This document shows, piece by piece, positions 17,580-25,523 of a stretch of 64,000 nt of DNA. The notes under the pieces were generated by a model, which worked only from the letters and a program-made list of their open reading frames with translations, did not search any database and was not told the DNA's origin. This stretch comes from JBKBRC01 sp046292345 (GTDB taxonomy: Bacteria > Bacteroidota > Rhodothermia > Rhodothermales > Rubricoccaceae), in assembly GCA_046292345.1 (NCBI GenBank), contig JBKBRC010000009.1, positions 1 to 64,000 of the forward strand, given 5' to 3'. How positions within the stretch are numbered: position 1 is the stretch's first letter; each line of letters opens with the position of its first letter. The position numbers were made by a program, and so were the translations under genes.

Positions 17580-18574
17580 CGCCCCTGCCCGAGCGCCCCG
17601 TCCCCGTCACCGTCGTGACTGGCTTCCTCGGGGCCGGCAAGACGACGCTCGTCAACGCGCTGCTGGCCGGGGCGGCCGGGCGCCGGCTCGGCGTGATCGT
17701 CAACGACTTCGGGGCCATCAACCTGGACGCGACCGAGCTCGGCGCGGCCGGCGGGACGGTGCTCGCGCTCGAGGGCGGGTGCGTCTGCTGCTCACTCTCG
17801 GCCGGACTCGTGAGCGCCGTGCTCGCGCTCGTAGGCTCGGACGCCCGCCCGGAGCACCTCGTCGTGGAGGCATCCGGCGTGTCGGACCCGCTCGGCATCG
17901 TGCTGCCGCTCGTGGCCGGAGGGATGCAGCCGCTCGTGCGCCTGGCGGCCGTCCTGGCCGTGGTCGACGTCGGGCAGGTCGGCGCGTGGCCCTCGCCCGA
18001 TGCCGAGGCGCTCGCCGAGGCGCAGGTCCGCGCAGCGAGCGTGGTCGTGCTGGCCAAGACGGGCCTCCACGGCGAAGCCGCGCGCTGGGGCGCCGAGGAC
18101 TGGGTGCGTGGGCTCGCGCCCGCCGCCCGCGTGCTCGCCGCCGACGACCTCGGCCCGGACGCGGCCGCGCTGCTGCTCGATACCGACGACGACGCGCTCG
18201 CGGGTCTGCTCGATCCCGCGGCACGCCGCCGGCCCGTGGCGCGCCACGCAGACCTCTTCCAGACCTGGACGTTCGAGACGGACATGCCCTTTGCCTCGCT
18301 CGCCACGCTCCGGCGCACGCTCGCCGACCTTCCAACCGACGTCGTCCGCGCCAAGGGCCTCGTGCGCGTGGCCGACAGCACGCGCGCCGTGCGCTTTCAC
18401 CTCGCCGGCCGCTCGCTCGCGACGCGTTTTCTGGACGCGCCGGCCCCGGGTGCGCCCGCGTCCGACGCCGCGAGCGACGGCCGCTCGCGCCTGGCCGTGC
18501 TCGGGCTCACCCTCGACCCGCCCGCCCTCGACGCCGCCTTCCGCGCGGCGCTCGCCCACCCCGAATCCGCATGA
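17576..18574 (+). CDS. Second COG0523/CobW-family GTPase with degenerate G4 motif
   Basis: The 332-residue P-loop GTPase has Walker A GFLGAGKTTLVN, the metal motif CVCC (GGCVCCSL), EASGVSDP and a C-terminal CobW_C-like domain. The G4 position, normally NKxD for guanine recognition, reads AKTG (VVVLAKTGLHG). Both the Asn and the Asp are gone, so base specificity or activity may differ from the GTPase at 8572-9783. It overlaps the DsbA-like gene upstream and the ABC ATPase downstream by 4 bp each (ATGA), so the three are one translationally coupled block. It is probably a metal loader for a protein encoded nearby (inference). Confidence 0.8.
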   Translation: MTPLPERPVPVTVVTGFLGAGKTTLVNALLAGAAGRRLGVIVNDFGAINLDATELGAAGGTVLALEGGCVCCSLSAGLVSAVLALVGSDARPEHLVVEASGVSDPLGIVLPLVAGGMQPLVRLAAVLAVVDVGQVGAWPSPDAEALAEAQVRAASVVVLAKTGLHGEAARWGAEDWVRGLAPAARVLAADDLGPDAAALLLDTDDDALAGLLDPAARRRPVARHADLFQTWTFETDMPFASLATLRRTLADLPTDVVRAKGLVRVADSTRAVRFHLAGRSLATRFLDAPAPGAPASDAASDGRSRLAVLGLTLDPPALDAAFRAALAHPESA

Positions 18575-19326
18575 CCAACGCTCCGGTCCTTGAGGCCCGC
18601 GGCCTCACCAAGCGCTTCGACGGCGTGACCGCTCTCGATGGCCTCGAGCTGGCCGTCGCGTCGGGCGAGGTCGTCGCTCTGCTCGGCCCGAACGGAGCGG
18701 GCAAGACGACGGCGATCAACCTGCTGCTCGGTTTCCTCACGCCCGACGCCGGAACGGCGCGCGTCTGCGGCGTGGACGTCGCCGCGGACCCGCTCGCGGC
18801 GCGCCGGGCACTTGCGTACATCCCCGAGCAGGTTCAACTCTACCCCGCGCTGACGGGCCTCGAGAACCTCGGCTACCTCGCAGCGCTCGCGGGGCGCACC
18901 TACGCCGAGGCCGCGCTTACTGGCTTCCTTAGACAGGCGGGTCTGCCCGAGCAGGCTCACCACCGCCGCGTGGAGACGTACTCGAAGGGGATGCGCCAGA
19001 AAGTCGGCGTCGCGCTCGCGCTCGCGCGCGACGCCCGCGCGTTGCTGCTCGACGAACCCACGAGCGGTCTCGACCCGGCCGCGAGCCATGAGTTCTCGGG
19101 GCTGCTGCGTGCGCTCGCCGGGCGCGGCGTCGGCGTGCTCATGGCCACCCACGACCTCTTCCGCGTGCAGGACACGGCCGACCGCGTGGCCTTCCTTGTC
19201 GGCGGGCGGCTCGTCGAGACGCTTGGCGGCGACGCCCTCGCCCGCGCCGACCTCCAGGCACGCTACCTCGTCCACGTCGCCGACGCAGCCCGCCCTGTCC
19301 GCACAGGGCAGGCCGCTGCGTTCTGA
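18571..19326 (+). CDS. ABC transporter ATP-binding protein, NosF/CcmA-like
   Basis: The 251-residue ATPase has Walker A GPNGAGKTT, Q-loop YIPEQVQLYP, signature YSKGMRQKVG and Walker B LLLDEPTSGLD with the switch His in ATHDLF. The YSKGMRQ signature is typical of ABC-2 type exporters, such as NosF of the copper/sulfur NosDFY system, rather than importers. It starts inside the stop codon of the COG0523 gene and is followed by two permease genes, so it energises them. The substrate is unknown. Confidence 0.88.
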   Translation: MTNAPVLEARGLTKRFDGVTALDGLELAVASGEVVALLGPNGAGKTTAINLLLGFLTPDAGTARVCGVDVAADPLAARRALAYIPEQVQLYPALTGLENLGYLAALAGRTYAEAALTGFLRQAGLPEQAHHRRVETYSKGMRQKVGVALALARDARALLLDEPTSGLDPAASHEFSGLLRALAGRGVGVLMATHDLFRVQDTADRVAFLVGGRLVETLGGDALARADLQARYLVHVADAARPVRTGQAAAF

Positions 19327-19355
19327 CACGCCCATATGCTCAGACAGGACTGGCC

Positions 19356-20753
19356 ATGAATCGGGCAATCGCGAGCAAGGAACTCACGGAGATGTTTCGC
19401 TCCGGCCGCGTTTGGATCGGTGCGGGAACTGCACTGGCCTTACTCGTGGTTGCGCTAGCCGCGGGAGTGGCGCAGGTGTCGCGTGCCGCCGCCGAGCGTG
19501 CCGCCGCCGCCAGCGCTGACCGCGCAGCGTGGATCGGGCAGGGCGAAGCCAACCCGCATAGCGCTGCGCACTACGGCATGTGGGCTTTTGCGCCTGCACA
19601 GCCGCTCGCCGCCTTCGATCCCGGCGTGACGCCCTTCACAGGGACAGCGCTTTTCCTCGAAGGGCACACCATGCACACACCGCGCTTCCGGCCAGCCGAG
19701 GACGCACCGCCGGGTGCGCGGCTGGGTACGCTCTCCGGCGCGCTCGTGCTGACGGTGCTCGTGCCACTGCTGCTGATCCTGCTCACGTTCGACACCTGCG
19801 CGGGCGAGCGCGAGCGCGGTACGCTGCGGACGCTGCTCGCGCTCGGCGTGCGCCCGCGCGACGTGCTCGCAGGCAAGGCGCTCGCGGCGGCAGCCCCGGT
19901 CGCGCTCGTGCTCGGCGCGGCGCTTGTGCTTGCGTTCGGGGCGGTTGTGCTTGCCGGTGACGTGCGCGCGCATCTCCCCCGCGCCTCCCTGCTGGTAGGG
20001 GCATACGCGCTCTATCTCGCAGGCGTGCTCGGGCTGGCCCTCGGCGTGAGCGCCCGCGCCCGGACTGCGCGGGGGGCTCTCGCAGGGCTCGTCGGGGCCT
20101 GGGCGGTTGCGGCGGTGCTTGTACCGCGTCTCGCCGTGACGGCCGCCGAGGTGCTCGTCCCGACCCCCTCTGCAGCTGAGATCGCGGACGCGCGCGCGGC
20201 TGACCTGGCCAAGCTTCCGGACTGGGCCGAACGCAGGGCTGAGATCGAGGCCGAACTGATGCAGGCCCACGGCGTGAGCCGTCCAGAAGACCTTCCTGTC
20301 GACCCCTCGGGTCCGACATTCGAGTGGTTCGAAGCCGAGGAGACGCGCGTCCACAGAGCGCATGCGGACGCGCTGGCAGACCGCTTTGAGCGGCAGCAGG
20401 CCATTTTCGCCTGGGCCGGGGTGCTCTCGCCTGTCTTGCCGATGCGACTCGTTTCAGCCGGCCTGGCCGGGACAGACCTCGCGCACGCTCGCCACTTTGC
20501 CGACGCGGCCGAGGCCTACCGCTTCGCCTACGTGCAGCACCTCAACCGCGATCTCGCTGAGAACCAGGGCTACGGCGAACGGCGCATCGTGGGCACAGAC
20601 TTCTGGGCGGACGTGCCCGCCTTCATCTACACCCTGCCGCCGACCGGGTGGGCGCTTCGGCAACACAGCGTAAGCCTGGCGCTGCTCGCACTCTGGGCTG
20701 CAGCCGGGCTCGCCTTCGCCGTGACGGGCGCTCGCCGCCTCCATCCTGACTGA
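19356..20753 (+). CDS. ABC-2 type permease with large periplasmic loop (DUF3526-like), first copy
   Basis: The 465-residue membrane protein has one N-terminal helix (about 20-42), a large extracytoplasmic loop (about 45-120), a run of five helices (about 125-265), a second loop of about 150 residues and a last helix near the C-terminus. FDTCAGERERGTLRTLLALG after helix 2 is the conserved cytoplasmic coupling motif of NosY/ABC-2 permeases. The domain order fits DUF3526-containing permeases common in Bacteroidota. It starts 29 bp after the ATPase and 4 bp before the second copy. The two probably form a heterodimer. Confidence 0.8.
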   Translation: MNRAIASKELTEMFRSGRVWIGAGTALALLVVALAAGVAQVSRAAAERAAAASADRAAWIGQGEANPHSAAHYGMWAFAPAQPLAAFDPGVTPFTGTALFLEGHTMHTPRFRPAEDAPPGARLGTLSGALVLTVLVPLLLILLTFDTCAGERERGTLRTLLALGVRPRDVLAGKALAAAAPVALVLGAALVLAFGAVVLAGDVRAHLPRASLLVGAYALYLAGVLGLALGVSARARTARGALAGLVGAWAVAAVLVPRLAVTAAEVLVPTPSAAEIADARAADLAKLPDWAERRAEIEAELMQAHGVSRPEDLPVDPSGPTFEWFEAEETRVHRAHADALADRFERQQAIFAWAGVLSPVLPMRLVSAGLAGTDLAHARHFADAAEAYRFAYVQHLNRDLAENQGYGERRIVGTDFWADVPAFIYTLPPTGWALRQHSVSLALLALWAAAGLAFAVTGARRLHPD

Positions 20754-20757
20754 CGCC

Positions 20758-22206
20758 ATGCCCGGTCCCACCTTCTCGACGGTCGCCCGCTACGAGGCCT
20801 ACCGCGCCGCGCGTGACCTGGCGATGTGGGTCGCGCTCGTGCTCGTGGCCGTCGCGTTTGCCGTTGCCGCATGGACGGGCCGTGCCGAGACGACCCGGCA
20901 GTATGCTGAGGCTGAGGCCGTCGCCGCGCGCGAGGCGCTGGCCTTCGCCGAGCGCCGGGCGGCGGCTGTCGAGGCCGAGCGTGCCCTCGCGGCAGGCGAG
21001 GACGTGCCGTCGGCCGGCCCGCGCGGGCCGCTGAGTGCGTGGGGGCTGGGTCGGGGGGCCGGTGTGCGCATCGCGCTGCCGCCGGCGCCGCTGGTCGGGC
21101 TGGCCGTCGGCCAGAGCGATCTCGTCCCGGCAGAGGTGCACGTGACGACGGCAAGCCCAGCTGCAGCCGCCCCCGAGGCGCGCCCCGCTAACCCGCTATC
21201 CCTGCTTATCGGAGGTTTCGACGCCGCGTTCGTTGTGCTCGTGTTCCTGCCGCTGGCGCTGCTCGTGGCCACCTACGACCTCCTCTCAGGCGACCGCGAG
21301 CGGGGTACGCTGCGGCTGCTGCTGGCAGGTCCGCTCACCGCCTCGCAGCTGGCCCGGGCACGGGCGCTCGTGCGCGGCGGCAGCGTGCTGGCGGCTGCGC
21401 TCGTCGGGCTCACAGGTGTGTGGCTGTTCGCCTCGGGCGGCGAGAGCCCGGCGCGGTTCGGACTTTTCGCCCTCGCGGCGGCGCTCTACGGCGTTTTCTG
21501 GATTGCACTTGCGGTGTTTGTCGACGCGCGGAGCCGCTCGGCGGCGGCCAATGCAGCCGCGCTGGCAGGGGCATGGCTGGGGCTGGTTGTGGTGGTGCCT
21601 GCCCTCGTGCACACCGCGGCTAGCGCCCTCGTGCCTGCGCCCGAGCGCGCGGCGCTCGTGGCCGCGCAGCGGACGGCTGCCGCCGAGGCCCGCCGCGAGA
21701 CTCAGGCCACTATGGACCGCTTCTTCGCGGCGCATCCGGAACTGGCGCGAGCGCCGCGCGAGGGCGACCCGCCGTTCCACCTCGCTTCGCTGGCCCGCGA
21801 CGAGGCCATCGCCCAGGCCGTCGACCTACTGGCGGCAGAGGCCCGCACCGCTGCCGAGGCGCGGGCGCGAACGCTCGGGGCTCTCCGCTTTACCTCGCCG
21901 ACGCTGCTCGCGCATGACGCGCTGCTGGACGCGGCAGGCACCGGACATGCTCGGCGCACGTACCTCGGCACACAGACAGACGCTTTTCAAGAACGCTGGG
22001 CGGCCTTCTTCCGCTCGCGCATCGTGCAGGGCGACAACGCATGGACCGTAGCGGACTTCGACGACGTCCCGCGGGCGGCGCTGTCTGAAGAGCCGGCAGT
22101 GCGCGCTGCCCGCAGGGTGGTCCTCCCACTGAGCGCGCTAGCTGTGCTGGCGTTGTCCCTTGGCCTGCTTGCTGCAGCGCGCCTGCGCGCGTTCTCGCCG
22201 TTCTGA
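20758..22206 (+). CDS. ABC-2 type permease with large periplasmic loop (DUF3526-like), second copy
   Basis: The 482-residue protein has the same layout as the preceding permease: one N-terminal helix, an Ala/Glu-rich loop, a five-helix block with ATYDLLSGDRERGTLRLLLAG as coupling motif, a second large loop and a final helix. It follows the first copy by 4 bp. Together with the ATPase it would form a NosFY-like exporter or membrane-extraction complex. Such pairs often stand beside TonB receptors in Bacteroidota, but the transported substrate is not known to me. Confidence 0.8.
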   Translation: MPGPTFSTVARYEAYRAARDLAMWVALVLVAVAFAVAAWTGRAETTRQYAEAEAVAAREALAFAERRAAAVEAERALAAGEDVPSAGPRGPLSAWGLGRGAGVRIALPPAPLVGLAVGQSDLVPAEVHVTTASPAAAAPEARPANPLSLLIGGFDAAFVVLVFLPLALLVATYDLLSGDRERGTLRLLLAGPLTASQLARARALVRGGSVLAAALVGLTGVWLFASGGESPARFGLFALAAALYGVFWIALAVFVDARSRSAAANAAALAGAWLGLVVVVPALVHTAASALVPAPERAALVAAQRTAAAEARRETQATMDRFFAAHPELARAPREGDPPFHLASLARDEAIAQAVDLLAAEARTAAEARARTLGALRFTSPTLLAHDALLDAAGTGHARRTYLGTQTDAFQERWAAFFRSRIVQGDNAWTVADFDDVPRAALSEEPAVRAARRVVLPLSALAVLALSLGLLAAARLRAFSPF

Positions 22207-22246
22207 CTTCACGGTCCCGTCCTGACTCACCATCCTGTCTCTCGCC

Positions 22247-23053
22247 ATGCACCGCCGCTCTGCGCTCGCTCTGCTCTCCGCCGCCGCCGCCGCGCCTGCG
22301 CTGGCAGGCTGCGCGCCGCTCGCCTCGGCCGCCCGCGCCGCTGTGTCAGACATCCGGCCTGTCAACCCCGCCCGCGACCGCCGGCTGGTACCGGCCGGCC
22401 CGGGCCTCGCGCTCGACCTCGCAGCCTACGAACCGGGGCTGCGCCCGACGTACCCGTTCACGCTCCCAGACCTGCCCTACGCCGCTGACGCACTCGAGCG
22501 TGCCATCGACGCGGCGACGATGCGCGAGCACCACGGCCGCCATCACCAGGCGTACGTCAACGGCCTCAACGCCGCCCTCGAGGACCGGCCCGAGCTGCAC
22601 CGCATGCCGCTCGACGCGCTCCTGCGCGCGCCGGCCACGCTTCCCGAGGCTATCCGCCTGCGCGTACTCGACCAGGGCGGCGGGCACCTCAACCATGCGA
22701 TGTTCTGGCGGATGCTCTCGCCCGAGCAAACCGAGCCCGCGGGGGCGCTCGCCGATGCGCTCGTAGCGCGCTTCGGCTCGGTAGAGGCGTTTCAGGAGGC
22801 GTTCCGTAGGGCCGCGACGGGCCTGTTCGGCAGCGGCTGGGTGTGGCTCGCGCGGGGCCCGGAGGGCACACTCGAGATCGTCTCGACAGGCTATCAGGAG
22901 CCGCCGCATGCCTACGGCTGGCGCCCGCTGTTCGGACTCGACGTGTGGGAACACGCCTACTACCTCCGCTACCAGAGCCGTCGCGCCGAGTACGTCGATG
23001 CCGTCTGGCGCGTCGTGAACTGGCCCCACGTGGCCCGGCTTTTCGCTGGGTGA
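22247..23053 (+). CDS. Exported lipoprotein Fe/Mn superoxide dismutase
   Basis: The 268-residue protein carries an N-terminal RRSALALLS twin-arginine-like signal with lipobox ALAGC (Cys22), then a linker to residue 70. A full Fe/Mn-SOD follows: FTLPDLPYAADALE, the REHHGRHHQAYV helix with the first His ligand, GGHLNHAMFW with the second, and LDVWEHAYYLRY with the Asp and last His. All four metal ligands are therefore present and it should be active. A lipid anchor places it outside the cytoplasm, unlike usual SODs. It may be folded and metallated before Tat export. It sits between the ABC exporter and a ZnuD-like receptor in a metal-acquisition context. Confidence 0.88.
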   Translation: MHRRSALALLSAAAAAPALAGCAPLASAARAAVSDIRPVNPARDRRLVPAGPGLALDLAAYEPGLRPTYPFTLPDLPYAADALERAIDAATMREHHGRHHQAYVNGLNAALEDRPELHRMPLDALLRAPATLPEAIRLRVLDQGGGHLNHAMFWRMLSPEQTEPAGALADALVARFGSVEAFQEAFRRAATGLFGSGWVWLARGPEGTLEIVSTGYQEPPHAYGWRPLFGLDVWEHAYYLRYQSRRAEYVDAVWRVVNWPHVARLFAG

Positions 23054-23148
23054 GGACATGTGCCCCGCGCTGGCTGTGCCGTTCCTCCGCGCTCTGTCCT
23101 TCTCAGGACACGGCCTCTGCCGAGGAAACGACTCGTGAAAACACTTTC

Positions 23149-23184
23149 CTTCGAACTGATGAAGCCCTTCGAACTGATGAAGCT
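23149..23184 (+). repeat. 18-bp x 2 tandem repeat carrying two in-frame start codons
   Basis: The unit cttcgaactgatgaagcc occurs twice with one mismatch at the end. Each copy contains an ATG in the reading frame of the receptor (23159 and 23177), so the duplication has created alternative starts six codons apart directly before the signal peptide. Confidence 0.88.
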
Positions 23185-25372
23185 CACCCTCCTCTTGCTA
23201 ACGTGCGTGCTGGCATCCGCTGCGCAGGCGCAGACCGTGTACACCCTTCAGGGAGCAGTGTCGGAGGCCGGCGGCGTGCCATTGCCGGGCGCGAGCGTCC
23301 GTGTATTCGTGCCGGAGGGGCCGCCGCGCGGCGCTGCGGCCGATGCAGCGGGGCGCTTCGTCGTCCCGGGGCTGCCGGCGGGCGCGCACCGCGTCGAGGT
23401 GCGCTTCGTGGGTTACCGGCCGTTCGAGGCGACCGTCGAGGTGCCGCGCGCGGCGCCGCTGGCGGTCCGGCTCGTACCCGAGACGCGGCAGGCCGCCGAG
23501 GTCATCATCACGGCCACGCCGACGGGCTCGGCCGGCACGCAGGCTGCGCAGGCGTTCCGCCTCGAGGAGCTGCAACGCCGCGCGGCGCCGTCGTTCGGTG
23601 AGATGCTCGACGGTGCGCCCGGCGTCGCTATGCGCTCGTTCGGCTCGGCGCCGGCACGCCCGGTCATCCGCGGCCTCGACGGCGACCGCGTGCTGGTGCT
23701 AGAGAACGGCGAACGCATGGGCGACCTGGCCGAGACCGCCGCCGACCACGCCATCGCGCTCGACCCGCTCGCGGTGCACCGCATCGAGATCGTACGCGGG
23801 CCGGCGAGCCTGCTCTATGGCCCGAGCGCGATCGGCGGCGTCGTGAACCTGTTCAACGAGGACGTGCCGCAGACGTGGTCGCGTGGCGCCTCGGGGCACG
23901 CCGCCGGGCAGGTAGCGAGCGTGAACCGGCTCGGAGCGGGGCACGGCCGCTTCGTCTACGGCACTGATGCATGGGCGGCGGGCGGGCGCGTGGCGTTCCG
24001 GGGAGCCGGCAACACGCGCACGCCCGAGGGGCCGCTCCTGACGACGTCGCTGCGTGGGGCCTCGGGGGCGGGAGGCGCCTCAGTACGCGTAGGGGAAGGC
24101 CTGCTCGGAGGCGCGCTCGCGGCGCAGGCGCTCGCCTATGGTTTGCCCGAGCCCGACGCCGCGCCGGGCGAGCGGGTCGAGATCCGTATGCGGCGCCTGA
24201 CGGCCACCGGCCTGGCGCGACTGCCGGGCGCCGGGCGCTTGACGGGCGTCGAGGTGCGTGCGCTCGCGGCCGGCTACGGCCACGACGAGGTCGAGGCGGC
24301 AGAGGGCGACGAGGACGTCGCGCTCTCGTTCCGGCAGGCGACGGCCAGCGCGACGGTCACCGCGCAGCACGGCGCGCTCGGGCCGTTCACGGCCGGTGCC
24401 GTCGGGGCGAGCGTGAGCGTGCGTGACCTGCGCGTCGGCGGCGAGGAGGCGCTCACGCCCGATGCAGCCTCGGCCGCGCTCGCGCTCTTCGTCTTCGAGG
24501 AGGTTGCACTCGGACGCGGGCTCGGGGTGCAGGGTGGCTTGCGCCTGGACGTACAGGACGTGCGCGCGCGTGCCAACGCGCAGTACCCGGGCTTCCGCAG
24601 CCGGCGCACGACGCCGGTCGTCTCGGGCGCGCTGGGGCTGCGCGCGGCGCCGGCCGAGGGGCTCGCGCTCGGCGTGCAGGTCGCGCAGGCCTACCGCGTG
24701 CCGCGCCTCGAGGAGCTCTACGCCGATGCGCCCCACCTCGGCGCGGGCGTCTACGAAATTGGCGACCCGACGCTTGGCAACGAGGTCGCGCGCGGGCTCG
24801 ACGCGTTCGCGCAGGCCGAGCGCGGGCGCCTTCGCGGCGAACTGGCAGCCTTCGCCAGCCGCATCGACGGCTTCGTGGCCTTCCAGCCGACCGGCGACGT
24901 GGACGAGGCCTCCGGCCTGCCTGTGGTGCGCTACGAGGCAACGGACGCTGTGCTCGTCGGCGCCGAGGCGAGCGCAGTGGTGCCGCTCGCGCGGGCGCTC
25001 GCGGCCGAGCTCTCGGCCGACGTCGTGCGGGGCACGCGCCGCGATGCGGCGGCCACGCCGCTGCCGGCCATCCCGCCCCTGCGCGCGCGCCTCGCGCTCG
25101 CCTGGGACGACGGCCGTGTGCGCCTGGGCGCCTCGGCGCGCGTCGTGGCGCAGCAGCAGCGGGTGGCGCCGGAAGAGACCGTCACGCCAGGCTACACGCT
25201 CCTCGGCCTCGAGGCCGCCTACCGCCTCGAGCGGATCGGGCGCCACGTGATCGCCCTTCGCGCCGACAACCTCCTTGATGTCGCCTACCGCGACCACCTC
25301 ACGCGCGTCGAGCTGCGCGAGGCGGCCATGCCCGGCCGCAACCTCGTGCTGACCTACCAGGTGCTGTTCTAA
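23159..25372 (+). CDS. TonB-dependent receptor, second ZnuD-like copy
   Basis: The protein is about 737 residues from the ATG at 23159. A GTG at 23135 and an ATG at 23177 are also possible. The signal peptide LTLLLLTCVLASAAQA precedes a carboxypeptidase-regulatory-like domain, a plug with VIRGLDGDRVLVLENG, ADHAIALDPL and VRGPASLLYGPSAIGG, and a barrel ending in LVLTYQVLF. The RVPRLEELYADAPHLGAGVY and EIGDPTLGNE segments match the ZnuD-type barrel signature, as in the receptor at 5372-7801. It is the last plus-strand gene before the haem operon. Its last 23 codons have a near-identical copy at 39736-39807. Confidence 0.75.
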   Translation: MKPFELMKLTLLLLTCVLASAAQAQTVYTLQGAVSEAGGVPLPGASVRVFVPEGPPRGAAADAAGRFVVPGLPAGAHRVEVRFVGYRPFEATVEVPRAAPLAVRLVPETRQAAEVIITATPTGSAGTQAAQAFRLEELQRRAAPSFGEMLDGAPGVAMRSFGSAPARPVIRGLDGDRVLVLENGERMGDLAETAADHAIALDPLAVHRIEIVRGPASLLYGPSAIGGVVNLFNEDVPQTWSRGASGHAAGQVASVNRLGAGHGRFVYGTDAWAAGGRVAFRGAGNTRTPEGPLLTTSLRGASGAGGASVRVGEGLLGGALAAQALAYGLPEPDAAPGERVEIRMRRLTATGLARLPGAGRLTGVEVRALAAGYGHDEVEAAEGDEDVALSFRQATASATVTAQHGALGPFTAGAVGASVSVRDLRVGGEEALTPDAASAALALFVFEEVALGRGLGVQGGLRLDVQDVRARANAQYPGFRSRRTTPVVSGALGLRAAPAEGLALGVQVAQAYRVPRLEELYADAPHLGAGVYEIGDPTLGNEVARGLDAFAQAERGRLRGELAAFASRIDGFVAFQPTGDVDEASGLPVVRYEATDAVLVGAEASAVVPLARALAAELSADVVRGTRRDAAATPLPAIPPLRARLALAWDDGRVRLGASARVVAQQQRVAPEETVTPGYTLLGLEAAYRLERIGRHVIALRADNLLDVAYRDHLTRVELREAAMPGRNLVLTYQVLF

Positions 25373-25393
25373 ACCTACCAGCTGCCGTTCTGA
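25352..25393 (+). repeat. 21-bp x 2 duplication spanning the receptor stop codon
   Basis: The last six codons plus TAA of the receptor (25352-25372) are repeated immediately after the stop (25373-25393) with 18 of 21 bases kept, the second copy ending in TGA. The extra copy is untranslated and so drifts freely. Confidence 0.85.
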
Positions 25394-25489
25394 GCGCGCC
25401 GCCCGCCTGCGGCAAGGCGCGCCCCGTGCGCCCGACGCGACACCGTTCGCAGGCGATTCACCAAAGCTTGAAGAGAGGAGGAGCAAGCT

Positions 25490-25510
25490 TGTATAGATTG
25501 AGTCTACACA
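25490..25510. promoter_or_regulatory. Dyad operator TGTnTAGA-N5-TCTAnACA before hmuT
   Basis: The 21-bp sequence centred at 25500 is an inverted repeat with 8 of 10 pairs matched, core TAGATTGAGTCTA. It ends 13 bp before the hmuT GTG. The reverse complement of the site before hmuR (33356-33368) matches this core at 11 of 13 bases. The form fits a metal-responsive repressor of the DtxR/MntR or Fur type that shuts off haem import when iron is plentiful (inference). A hairpin AAGCTTG/CAAGCTT lies just upstream. Confidence 0.65.
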
Positions 25511-25523
25511 GGCTCGTCCCGAC

